Part shown: positions 38,869 to 49,163 of the stretch, one piece after another
How the letters are laid out: each line of letters begins with the position of its first letter
Position numbering within the stretch: position 1 is the stretch's first letter
Source: Scylla paramamosain
Taxonomy: Eukaryota > Arthropoda > Malacostraca > Decapoda > Portunidae
Direction: 5' to 3'
Length of the DNA stretch: 64,000 nt
Assembly (NCBI RefSeq): GCF_035594125.1
Contig: NC_087185.1
Location: 12,384,164 to 12,448,163 of the forward strand
Notes under the pieces: generated by a model
What the model saw: the letters and a program-made list of their open reading frames with translations, nothing else
What the model was told of the DNA's origin: nothing
Database searches by the model: none
Made by a program: the position numbers and the translations under genes

Positions 38869-39534
38869 GTGCCCTTACACACGAGGACACTAGTGTCCGC
38901 CACCGGTGTCGGACACTAGTTGCCTCCCATATTATCAAATGGAGCCTTTCACACGAGGCAACTGCTGTGTCCCAAGCAGACAACTTCCGGGCAACAGATA
39001 TTTCGGTGTCTCACTCCCGCAACACGTGGCGGACACTGACGGTTGCCGCCACTCACTGCAAAGCATTGTTTTAAATGGAAGCTTTCACACGTAGCCACCA
39101 GTGTCCGCCACCGCTGCCCACTGGCCAGCTTCTCATGCTCAGTTTGACACCCACCATCATCCCATGATGGAAGGAGACGGCCTATCAAGGACAATTTCGA
39201 AGATGGTGGAGGAGAAGCTGAACACGGAGGACCTCATTTGTGAAATAGAAAAACTACCAGCACTATGGGACCCATCTTGTGAGGGATATGCAAATAAGAT
39301 AGAAAAGCAGAACTACTGGAATGCAATAATGGTGATACTCATTCCTGATTTTGAAGAGAAACCCCTCTCAGAAAAGAAAGAAATACGTAAGCAACAAGTA
39401 GAAGCTCTTCGTTTCCCGCCATTCTTCCGACTGAGGTGTGTGAGTGGCTCACTAGTTGCCAGGCGGTGTCTTGAGCAAGGACACTAGTGTCCGACACCAG
39501 TGGCGTACACTAGTGTCCTCGTGTGTAAGAGCAC
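38869..39534. mobile_element. PIF/Harbinger-type element with ~50-bp inverted ends, 666 bp
   Basis: Left end GTGCCCTTACACACGAGG and the reverse complement of the right end GTGCTCTTACACACGAGG continue as inverted repeats for about 50 bp with three or so mismatches (gacactagtgt, ggtgtcggacactagt). Flanking TAA on both sides (38866-38868, 39535-39537) fits the 3-bp target duplication of PIF/Harbinger. The inside encodes a MADF domain, the companion protein of such elements, but no nuclease. Confidence 0.85.
39164..39487 (+). CDS. MADF-domain protein, short
   Basis: ATG at 39164 (MMEGDGLSRTISKMVEEKL), then TEDLICEIEKLPALWDPS, YANKIEKQNYWNAIMVIL and EKPLSEKKEIRKQQVEALR. The Leu-Ile...P.LWD...Y....W..I pattern is that of MADF (Adf-1 type Myb/SANT-like) DNA-binding domains, of which about 75 residues are present. 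The tail runs into the right inverted end and stops at 39487. It would bind DNA as the Myb-like partner of a Harbinger nuclease; truncation suggests a deletion derivative or an exon. Confidence 0.65.
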   Translation: MMEGDGLSRTISKMVEEKLNTEDLICEIEKLPALWDPSCEGYANKIEKQNYWNAIMVILIPDFEEKPLSEKKEIRKQQVEALRFPPFFRLRCVSGSLVARRCLEQGH

Positions 39535-39667
39535 TAACAGTGTCCTACTGAAAATGACTCTAGTTTCAAGAGATCAAGTGCCTGCGCAGCCGTATTTTCA
39601 CTGCCAGACGTATGAGACATTTACTCCCAGCCACGGCAACAATTAGGGCAGACTTCAGTCGTCGCCA

Positions 39668-39812
39668 TTCAACAGCAGTGGGGGTGTGTACGCCATTTCA
39701 GTTACACATATTCTCTCTGAAATGACGTACACACCTCCACTGCTGTGTACGTACACAGCAGTGGAGGTGTATTTTCAGTCATTTCAGTCACACATATTCT
39801 CTCTGAAGACGT
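39668..39812. repeat. Nested palindrome with a 40-bp perfect core
   Basis: 39731-39750 and 39751-39770 are exact reverse complements (arm acacctccactgctgtgtac) with no spacer. A third copy of the arm is at about 39671-39690 (cagcagtgggggtgtgtacg). The spacer atttcag-ttacacatattctctctgaa is itself directly repeated at about 39776-39803. Confidence 0.9.
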
Positions 39813-39929
39813 CATGGATTCGCATGTCGCATAAGTTATTTAATTATAGGTATTGAAAATTTGAAATCTATATGGTCAATAGGTCCTTGATGCTTGACAG
39901 TGAGTAAAACACTCCTACGTTGATGATAC

Positions 39930-40838
39930 CACCCTGCACTTTTCCACGTTTTTTCACAGACGTCCATCCCTTTAGGAAGTAAATAGTTGACGCAGGGAAG
40001 CCACAGAACGCCTGACTTCTGATCTCTAAAATGTTTGATTGGGACAGCAAACTTAGTATTGTTCAATGCCAATCAACTCAAAAGAACCTTCCAGAAAACT
40101 ATCCCCTCTTCTTCAATGACACTCAATTGGCTCCCTCTTCTACACTGAACATCCTCGGTCTGTCCTCTTATAATCTAAACTGGAAATTTCACATCTCATC
40201 TCTAGCTGAAACAGCTTCTATGAAGTTAAGCGTTCTGAGACGTCCCCGCCAGTTTTTCTCACCCCCCCAGATGTTAACTCTATACAAGTGGCTTATCTGT
40301 CCATGTATGGAGTATGCTTCACATGTCTGGGGAGGTTCCACTCATACCTCCTTTACACAGGGTGGAATCAAAAGCTTTTCGTCTCATCAACTTCTCTCCT
40401 CTAACTGAATGTCTTCAGCCTCTTTCTCATCACCGGAACGTTGCATCTCTTGCTATCTTCTACCGGTATTTTCATGTTAATTGTTCTTCTGATCTTGCTA
40501 ACTGCATGCCTCCCCTTCTCACACGGCCTCGCTGCACAAGACTCTTCTTTCTCTCATCCCTGTTCTGTCCACCTCTCTAATGCAATAGTTAACCAGTATT
40601 CCCAATCATTCATCCCCTTCTCTGATAAACTCTGGAACTCCCTTACAGCTTCTGTATTTCCACCTTCCTGTGACTTGAACTTCTTCAAGAGGGAGGTTTC
40701 AAGACACTTATCCTTCAATTTTTAATCACCGCTTCGGACCCTATTTGGGACCGGCATCTCAATGGGCTTATTTTTTTTTTTTTTTTAGATTTTTGTTGAC
40801 CTTGGGCGGTGTCCCTCCTACATAAAAAAAAAAAAAAG
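39930..40838 (+). pseudogene. Jockey-like LINE, 5'-truncated copy (RT C-terminal half, 3' UTR, poly-A)
   Basis: Plus strand: YVDDTTLHFSTFFHRRPSL, LPENYPLFFNDTQLAPSS, LRRPRQFFSPPQMLTLYK, WNSLTASVFPPSCDLNFFK. The 3' UTR has gatttttgttgaccttgggc, ggtgtccctcctacataaa and a poly-A at 40826-40838. Truncated at the same RT box as the 28.3 kb copy. Frames 40031-40408, 40314-40580 and 40441-40725 differ. Confidence 0.85.
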
Positions 40839-41945
40839 GTTGAAATAAAGGAAGGAAAGAAGTGGAAGCAAAGTTAATAGAGATATTTTTGGCTAGGTGC
40901 CAAAGTCACGAGGAAAGTTAGATCTTGAAAGATTTTGACACTCTGTTAATGAAGGAGTTTTCTGCTAGTTGAAGAACAGACTTGGCATGGTTCTAGGCAG
41001 AAATATAAAGGGATTCCATTGATGGAAGGCTCAAGTACCTTTTGTGGGCCACCTCTCTATCATGTATAGCACGAGAACAGACTGTAGTAAACCAAGGTTT
41101 GGAAGGTTTAGATCGAGAAACAGAGTGAGGAATGTACGCCTCCATGCCAGACACTATCACCTCTGTTATGCGCTCGGCACACAGAGACGGGTCTCTTACA
41201 CGGAAGCAGTAGTCATTTTAAGAAAAATCAGCAAAATACCTTCTCATGTTCCCCCAACTAGCAGAGACAAAACGCCTGAGGCACCTCCGCTTTGGGGGAT
41301 CCTGAGGAGTGATTGGAGCGATAGGAAAAGATACAGATATGAGGTTGTGATCGGAAGAGCCCAATGGAGAAGAGGTGGTAACAGCATCAGCAGAATGATT
41401 AGAGGTTAGGAAAAGGTCAAGAATGTTGGGTGCGTCTCCTAGACGGTCAGAAATACGAGTAGGATGTTGCAACAATTGCTTTAGATCGTGGAGGATGGCA
41501 AAGTTGAAGGCTAACTCACCAGGATGAAGGGAGAGGAAAACTAAAGCTGATGGTGAACATTGAAGTCTCTAGGAATGAAGATCTCCACAAAAGGAAATAG
41601 AGTCGGAATATGCTCCACTTTCGAATTTAAGTAGTGAAAAAAATTTCTTATGGTCGGAAGAGTTAGTTGAGAGGTAGAAACACAGGTAAATTTAGTTTGA
41701 GAGACTCTGTAGTCGTAGGCAAATGGTGGAAAACTCGGAAGATTCAAGAGCGTGGGCACGAGAGCAGGTTAATTTGTTGCGAACATAAACGCGACATCCA
41801 GGTTTGGATTGAAAATGAGGATAGAGAAAGTAGGAAAGAACAGAAAAGGGGCTACTGTCAGTTGCCGCAGACACCTGGTTTCAGTGAGGAAAAGATGAGG
41901 TTTAGTAAAGGAGAGGGGGTGTTCTAGAAATTGAAAATTGTATCA
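40839..41945 (-). pseudogene. Jockey-like LINE endonuclease fragment, opposite orientation
   Basis: Minus strand; corresponds to 9789-10870 of the long copy. [61 protein letters not shown]. It lacks RT and the 3' end and abuts the poly-A of the neighbouring plus-strand copy. Confidence 0.8.
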
Positions 41946-42165
41946 GATTGTATCACAATGGTATTCCCGTAACTGCGCTCTGGGATAGTGGATCAGACAT
42001 TAGTCATTACTCACTCAATGGCAAGAAAGTTACGATTAACATGAAAGAACATTCAGATGACCATAATCAAAGTAGGGAATGTGGTGAAGACATGTATTAG
42101 CAAGGAGCATCTTCCTACTGGGAACAACCTTCTCTTGGTGGGAGGGCTTGCGTTTCTTTATGATC
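41946..42165 (+). pseudogene. Retroelement protease relic
   Basis: A plus frame from 41948 reads YHNGIPVTALWDSGSDIS, then GKKVTINMKEHSDDH. After a frame change VKTCISKEHLPTGNN, LLLVGGLAFLYDL follows. The ALWDSGSDIS block fits the active site of retroviral-type aspartic proteases (D-S/T-G). It is short and frame-broken, with no neighbouring RT. Confidence 0.45.
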
Positions 42166-42699
42166 TGGCGAGCGAAGCTAGAGGGGGCTTCGGCCCCTGC
42201 TCCTCCCTACTTATGGGAGAGGAACCCCCATGCTAGCAAGATCGCCAGTGAGAGACCAGACTAAATGGTTCCCAGAGTTAGGCTGCCAGTACGGGTCAAC
42301 GGTGCCATTCACCAGAGTGGCCACCTTTTGAGGTCATCCTGTGTTGAATGGTTGGGTGTCTGGGCTGGGATGCTTTGTGGGGGTAGGTCTTAGCTCCGTA
42401 GTGAACGAATTTTCGAATCATGAGGGACCACTTTTTGAAACGAGTGGCCTCCATGGGGACGAGGTACCCCGTTCACGGCGGCCAGCGATTGCTCCCTTCG
42501 TTGTCCCAGTAGGCGGTCACCCTTGGTGCCTGGAGCCAATTTATTTTTATAGTATCCATATGGATAAAAATTGCTCTGGTCCTCGAGGGGCGATTGACCA
42601 AGCCCTCGAGACGTTATCCTCTGTCGTGATCGTGTTGTACTGGCGGGAACTCGTACTCCCTCTGTTATTGTTTCCCAAGGCGAAAGACGCCTTGGGTCA

Positions 42700-43418
42700 G
42701 TTGTTGAGTCCTGTCTTGACACTCTCACGATCATTAATGTCTATGCCTCCATGTCATACCATGCTATTCACTCAGTTCTCAAGCCTTTCGGAACAGTTCT
42801 CCATATCAGTCTCAAATATAATGGTGATTGTCTCTTATCGGTGTTATGTGACATTTACAATCAGACGTTGCTGCCGATGCTGTTCTTGAGGTAATAAATT
42901 CTCTGCGTCTTGGAGAGAACAACTTAAATACTAATGTCATTCGATCAAGCAATGTAGCTGACAGCGAGAATGATTATTGTTCTAATGTCTTTAATGATGC
43001 AGAAGAGCGAGCTCCCAAAGTTCGCCATCTACCTTCACCTTACTGGTTTGTAGCATATTATAGGTAAGGTCGAGGAAACTTTATTCATGTTGCCAAGTAT
43101 CTAGAAAACGAGATTAGAGTATTCCCTACAAATAACATCAAGAAATATGGTAAAGGTACCTTGATCCGAGCTAAAGATTTAACACAGGCGATGGTACTCC
43201 TCCATCTACCATGCCCTTCTGATGGAGTCTTTGAATCTATCAAGTCACACCGAACATTCAGTTACTATAAAGGAAATATTTACAACCAGAACCTGTACGA
43301 ACTCTCAGAAGGTGACATCCTTCAGTTATGTCTAGATAATATTCAACGAGTGGCCAAGATTACAGTCAATGGTAATATGATAATGCTCACATTTTTTTTT
43401 TTTTTCCTGACCGTGTCG

Positions 43419-43495
<77 letters not shown>

Positions 43496-44543
43496 AAAAC
43501 CTTTCATCGATCGCCCATTGCAATATTACCGGTGTTACGAGTTCGGTCATGGGAACAACTGCACAAGTCTTCCCCGGTGTGGTCACTTCTCTGCCTTTGA
43601 CTCCCGTCATACTCCTGAATGCGAATCAGACCGACCCCTATTGTTTTTTTTTTTTTTTTTCTACAGAGAAGTTCATCCACTACGCTCTCGACAATGTAAG
43701 AGGTATCGTCTTCAGCAGGGCATCCTTTGACTGCCTAATTCTCAGTTCATTAGTCTTGGTAGTGCCAGACGGGAAGATCTTTTTTGACAGAAAGATGGTG
43801 GGGGCAAATACATATGCCTCCTCCCTCCACTCTAGTTCCTCTGCCTCTAGCACACGTAATAAGGCTGCAACACTTTCCCGCCTTTCTCAACCATCAAATG
43901 TTTTTTTTTTTTTTTTTTTTCCAGTTTCTGTGAGAATGTTGCTCCTTCATTTAGTCTGCAACAGGTTTTCTGTTTTGAAAAGTGTCACCGCCTCTGCATC
44001 TTTAAGCAAGCCGTCCACTACATCTTCAGCAAAGCCCTTCATTGCATCTTTACCAGGTTTGTGGTTGGATTCCCAACCACAAACGACTTCCAAGACTTTT
44101 AAACCGCCACAGCAACATACTAACAATTCTCCCACGCTTCCTCCTCACTCCTAACAGAAACGTTCCCGGAGGTCTCCTAAGCCCCTAAACCTAAACTCAA
44201 TGGGCGTCCTCCCTAGTAAAAATCCCTGTGAAAGCATCGGATGTCCCTGAGCCAGACATAATCAATCAAAGAGATGGATATAGAGGGTTTCTCTGCCCGT
44301 CATCCAAGTAAGTCCCCCTCCAAGAGCGATACCAATACGTCTTTGTCGAGGAATCGTCCTCCTCTGGTCTCTTCAGGAGTTTTGGAGACTCGTGTGCCCG
44401 TAGCTATTCCCACATCAGCTACACAACCTCAGGTTTCTGCGCCTACAAGTAATGTAGGATCAGATAAGCCTCGCCGGCCTAGTAAATTAACTAGTCAGGT
44501 TGGCAAAGGGAAGTTTGTGGCTTCTCTGAAAACCCCCTAAAAA
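42700..44543 (+). pseudogene. LINE B ORF1 copy 2
   Basis: RRM-like start at about 42735 (INVYASMSYHAIHSVLKPFG), zinc-knuckle region at 43520-43630 (YYRCYEFGHGNNCTSLPRC, HTPECESD), and a Ser/Pro-rich C-terminus that is open at 44274-44540 (MDIEGFSARHPSKSPSKSD ... VGKGKFVASLKTP-stop). The frame is disrupted by (CT)n at 43418-43495 and T-tracts at about 43392, 43645 and 43902. Confidence 0.6.
43418..43495. repeat. (CT)n microsatellite inside LINE B ORF1
   Basis: About 38 CT units. Copy 1 has only ctccttctgtca at the equivalent place (complement of about 16168-16180), so the run grew from a pyrimidine-rich seed. Confidence 0.9.
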
Positions 44544-44762
44544 TAGTAAAATTCAAGATCCTGCAGTGAAATTGTCGCAGGTTTTCATCTTTAAATTTTC
44601 ACCTCTTTCATTTGTTTGCAGGCGACAATGCTCGGAGAATCAACTCACTTTCGTCTTCCCGGTTATCGTGCTTTCTTCTCCACTCCATTTCCTGGTCAGG
44701 GCCACCATTGTGGCACTGACATCTTTATTCACAATGGTATTCTTTTTATCCACCTGCAAGTT

Positions 44763-44881
44763 CACTCGCCGATGCAGGTTGTTGCTCTTAAGATTTTTAT
44801 AAACCGTCTTTATTCATTGTGCAGTCTGTATCTGCTTCTCACTGTTCCTATCTTGAGAAATGAAATTGATTATCTCTTAAA
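44763..44881 (+). repeat. 119-bp direct repeat, left copy
   Basis: Identical over 119 bases to 51950-52068; begins cactcgccgatgcagg and ends attatctcttaaa. It is LINE B endonuclease sequence (HSPMQVVALKIFINR, EIDYLL). Confidence 0.97.
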
Positions 44882-45172
44882 ACCCGTAAACACATGGTTT
44901 GTCCCCGATCGAGAACGAAAAAGTAGGGTTCACTTTACTGCTTACTATGCCTTTATTTTTTAAGGTATAAGTGTCGTTAAGGTCTTATTTTGAAGGGAAG
45001 ATGTTGCTCTTTCTGCAACAATAAAAAAATTTTCTCGGTAACTCTGATAAAATCTATTAAATTTGAACCAAAATTTTCAAAAATTGAAAAAAAATAACTT
45101 AAGAGAACACTGGCCATTTTGTTCCTATGGCATTATTATGGTGTTTTGTTATGGATATTGATAGAGCTATAC

Positions 45173-45395
45173 CTGCTGAATCCAATGGTGGTCTTACTTT
45201 TATTCTAGGCCTAATACTTTAGAAGTTGTGAGCATTTTAATAGGAAAATAAAAAAAAACAGTTTTATCTATATCCTTTTATTCAAAATAAAGTTTTTAGT
45301 GTTTTTATGATGTAAATAAATAGACATGTTTATGCTGAATCCAATGGTGGTCTTATTTTTTTTCTAGACCCAACTGTTCAAAAGTTACAATCATT
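45173..45395. repeat. Direct repeat pair near the 3' end of piggyBac-1
   Basis: tgctgaatccaatggtggtc occurs at about 45174 and 45333, each followed by tta-(t)n-tctag and about 40 bp of weaker similarity. Candidate subterminal transposase-binding repeats. Confidence 0.7.
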
Positions 45396-45445
45396 TATGT
45401 TTTTTTCCAAAACCCCGATCCCTCCCCCAACCCCTCCCCTTTCCC

Positions 45446-47985
45446 CTACTGTTGACCCTCTGACAACCTGGAAGATTTCCTTTTGCTAGGTTGCTGTGAT
45501 GCAGGTTCTGCTGCAGATCCAGGTTCAGTTGGAGGTTCTGGTTTGGGCATTTTCCGCTTAGCTGCCCGTCTGGGAAGAATGCGGCGAGATGCAGGCTCAT
45601 CAGCGTCCGATGATGATGATGTTGATTCTTGAGGTGGAGGCACCACTGCGAGCTGCTTTGTGTTGTCAGGATGTCGATGCTTCATCTGCCGATGGTATTC
45701 ACTGAAGCATATCCTGCCAGGTCTCATGCACAGGCACACATTGCATTGTTGGCGATAGAAGATGGACTTTTTCTTGCAGCCTGGCATTTGACAACGGTGT
45801 GGTGGCCGTCTTGGCTCCCGTCCTGCTGCAGCCGCCCTCTGAGCTTCAAGAGGCAACGGAGGATATGATGCTGGTAGGTGCCCTAGGCTGACTGGGGCCG
45901 TGTGCAATACAGCAGGAACGTTGGGTGGAGGGCGTGTGTCACACAGCATGTGTGTCGTGAGCATGATGTTCCCCAGCGCTTCACGGAATGCGAAATGGGG
46001 GCTCCTTGGCATCTTGCGGTTGCGGTCCTCACACACCATGCGGAAGATTATGTACCCATTAGTGGCTGCTGTGCTCACTAGGTACATCGCAAGCTTCTTC
46101 CACATCTTCCGGGTGGCACGGCATGGGCTGTACTTTGACTCCAGGTAGTCGTTCAGGTCCACCCCTCCCATGTTCTTATTATAGAGCGGAACCATTGCTG
46201 GCTTCATTTTCTTCACACGACCGCGCTGGCTGTCACATTCAATCAGGTCAGCAGTCTCCTCGGTTGATAACATGAAGACATCCTTTGCATCCCTCCACCG
46301 CATTGCAACCAAATTGTTATCTCCATGTGTGGCGATGTAGCTGTGGACTTCCCCCTTCTTGGACTTGCCTTTGGCGCACTTGAGCTCAGGAGGGAACTGA
46401 TGACGATTTGACATGCAGGTCCCTGTTCCGTCGAAACCATCAACAGTTCGCAAGTGCCAGAAGAGGTCGGGTGAGGTGTAAAACCTGTCCGTAAACACAG
46501 CGTATCCTTCATGCTTATTGTAGGGTGACTCGTCAAGCAGTGTAAGGACAACCTCATCCACAGTGCGGGAGGTTGTGTCGTGCAGTATAATGTTGGACAA
46601 GTATCCCGTACTTGTCTCCACAAGTTTGTATGACTTGATGTGATACTTGTGGGGCTTGTTTGGATTATACTGCCGCATGCTGTGGTTACCCTTCCACCCC
46701 ATGCTTCCCTCATCGACAGATAGTTGACGAGTTTTGGCCTTGTATACGGTGAGGCATCTGTCTTTCAGCGTGTGGAGTAGTGGAGCTATACGGCCTGTTT
46801 TGTAAGCAATTGTGTCCTTTGGTGGAAGTGTCGAATTGTCTACAAGGTGAAAGTTGCTGTGGATATGGTTGAAGCGTGAGTATGTCATGCATGATGAGAT
46901 GATGTCATTTCTGAATGTAGAGTCGCGTTTCCATGGTGTTCTGAGGCTGTGTGGGGGGTTTAGGCCGAGCAGTATTATGATGCCGATGTATGTGCGAGCC
47001 TCTGCGGGTGTTATGTCAGGTTTCACAGCAGCTTTCCTCTTCTGCCTGTAATACCTGTTGCTCTCTGTAGCGATGGTACCCCAGATGTCACCAGGCAAGA
47101 ACAGCATCAGAGCTGCCAGTTCGTCGAATTCGTCAGGGATGTCCACTTGAATTCCTGGATTTGTGGGTTTGAAATCCATTGGACAAACATGGTGCTGCCC
47201 TTCCATCTTCTTCCATGGGATCCTAGGCCTCTTGGCCAAAGGCTGGACGAGTTTCCGTGTGTGACCTAAACCACCACCTCCTGTCTCCGATGGAATGTCA
47301 GTCCGTTTTTTGGCACGTGGGTGAGCTGATAATGGCCCAAAGTCATATTCGTCATCATCGTCGTCACTGGAGAAGGGCACACCCAATGGTGGATCACATG
47401 GCGAAGTAAGCGGTGGAGCAGAGGCAGATGGCAGAGCAGCAGATGGTGATGGTGAGGCAGAGGTGGCAGAGCAGCAGATGGTGATGGTGAGGCAGGTGGC
47501 TGAGCAGCAGATGGTGATGGTGAGGCAGGTGGCAGAGCAGCAGATGGTGATGGTGAGGCAGGTGGCAGAGCAGCAGATGGTGATGGTGAGGCAGGTGGCA
47601 GAGCAGCAGATGGTGATGGTGAGGCAGGTGGCGGAGCAGTGGATAGGAGCTCGGTAAACGTGGAAGGCGGTGAAGCAGAGGCAGGTGGCAGAGCAGCAGA
47701 AGGGCTCTCTTCATTCTCTTGCCTAGGCCGGACAATAAATGCTCGGAGGAGCCCTGACACCATGGAGTCCTCTTCCACGGACTCTTGAATGTTATCTTCA
47801 ACAGGCCTCTCCTCTGCGATGATGTCCTCCTGGTCCTTCATCCACGCCTCCTCCACGCCCTCCGGCAGTTCGTCGCTGAACTCGCTATCACTCTCATGGA
47901 CCATGTTACTCTCATGGACCATGTTCCTGATTTCCCACGACTTTAACTTCCTGAACTTAGGCATTGTAACATCAGATAAGGTCAC
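45446..47985 (-). pseudogene. piggyBac-1 transposase (one frameshift in a repeat)
   Basis: The main frame, 47386-45446, gives about 646 residues (the first listed codon is TTG, so not a real start). It has piggyBac blocks DIWGTIATESNRYY, ARTYIGIIILLGLN, then the catalytic Asp triad in SVDEGSMGWKG, FTDRFYTSPDLFWHL and GGVDLNDYL. The C-terminal Cys-rich domain is CQMPGCKKKSIFYRQQC...CLCMRPGRICF. The acidic N-terminus (MPKFRKLKSWEIRNMV, SDSEFSDELPEGVEEAW) is in another frame, 47985-47266. The two join if one 35-bp unit in the 33-bp minisatellite loses two bases. It cuts and pastes DNA at TTAA; the catalytic core looks intact. Confidence 0.85.
47440..47640. repeat. 33-bp coding minisatellite in piggyBac-1
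   Basis: About six units of agatggtgatggtgaggcag plus 13 bp, encoding (minus) the 11-residue repeat ALPPASPSPSA. The unit at about 47441-47475 has two extra bases (gaggcagaggtgg instead of gaggcaggtgg). Confidence 0.95.
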
Positions 47986-48140
47986 ACACAGTACAATATT
48001 TCACTTTCTTTGAAAAAATTAGTAGTTTCACTTTTCACTAGTTTATAGAATTATTTCACTGCTGTTTATACTTGTCCTTTTATTTCGAATAATTCACAAT
48101 CTGCAAAGGAGAAAAATATACAAAGGCTAGTATATGGTAT

Positions 48141-48393
48141 GATAAAGAAGCATAATACATGAAACAATCATAAAAAAAATATAATAGTAATAATAATAAT
48201 AAAAGTAATATTAACAATAATAATAATAATAACAATAATAATAATAGTAATAATAGTAATGGTAATAATAATAATAATCATAATAAAGAAGCATAATACA
48301 TGAAACAATCATAAAAAATTATAATAGTAATAATAATTATAATTATAATTAATAATAATAATAGTAGTAATAATAATAATAATAATAGTAACA

Positions 48394-48482
<89 letters not shown>

Positions 48483-48500
48483 AATAATAATAATAATAAC
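48141..48500. repeat. AAT/AAC and ATG trinucleotide tracts with a ~142-bp duplication
   Basis: gataaagaagcataatac at 48141 recurs (as aataaagaagcataatac) at 48283. A pure (ATG)n run is at 48433-48480. Confidence 0.9.
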
Positions 48501-48508
48501 AAGTTACA

Positions 48509-48665
48509 CTGTCCCCATTCGGGGACAGAAGCGCACGTACCCAAACACCTGTACTGTCCACTACCGGGTACACACAATGTGCAGGGAGGCCGCAGCTTGG
48601 CTACTGGACCCGATCGGGAACACTCAGTGCGCGCACCCACACCCTCCCTGTCCACAACCGGGACC
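48509..48665. repeat. Four palindromic CTGTCC..CGGG.ACA motifs, 44-50 bp apart
   Basis: 48509 ctgtccccattcggggacag, 48554 ctgtccactaccgggtaca, 48604 ctggacccgatcgggaaca, 48648 ctgtccacaaccgggacca. Two more lie near the ends of the 7-kb insert: 44899 ttgtccccgatcgagaac and 51916 ctgtccacaaccgggtacag. The first has an 8-bp perfect arm. They look like binding sites or a decayed tandem array. Confidence 0.75.
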
Positions 48666-48728
48666 AGACTGAGTGTTTGAGGTCCGGTAAAATTCAAAGC
48701 CTCCTCTCTCTTCACTGGTACCTCCAAT

Positions 48729-48795
48729 CCAGGGTTGCCGTATACCACCAGATAGAGCTCGTCGAGACGCATATTTTGGTATATGGCAACCCTGG
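48729..48795. mobile_element. 67-bp hairpin, MITE-like
   Basis: Arm CCAGGGTTGCCGTATACCA (48729-48747) pairs with TGGTATATGGCAACCCTGG (48777-48795), 18 of 19 bases. CAGGGTTGCC-type ends are common in short DNA transposons, but no target duplication was identified. Confidence 0.65.
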
Positions 48796-49163
48796 CTTTG
48801 CTGATGCGCCACACTTAAACATATCCCTTTAAGGACCAAATTTATATCTACGTGTAGGAAAAATTTGATAATGAGTAAAATCAATTGATTGTATCGAACT
48901 TTATTGAAAGTAAACCTTAAGTTTCTACAAAACACATTTCTATAATATATTAATGTATTGGTTAAAAAATGGACCATTGGTCATTTTGACCTTGGAAAAC
49001 CAATTTATTTCAGAAATGAATTTTTACATTGTTGTGCCTCTATAATCCTTATAAAATAACAAAACTTTCCTACAGATAACTTGTAATCAATAGACAATAC
49101 AGTATACAATACACAGCCATTTAGAATTGATGTTTTGATTGTGTTTTTCTTTACAGAAAGTAC

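Larger units (their letters stand above)
42166..44881 (+). mobile_element. I-like LINE family B, copy 2, 5' part
   Basis: Leader 42166-42700 matches copy 1; ORF1 and the beginning of ORF2 follow. It stops inside the endonuclease at 44881 because of the piggyBac insertion; the rest is at 51950-53060. It carries a (CT)n expansion and three poly-T expansions absent from copy 1. Confidence 0.8.

Noticed and set aside
39930..41945. Twin-priming inversion of one jockey insertion
   Set aside because: In twin-priming the inverted part is 5' of the 3' segment; here it follows the poly-A.
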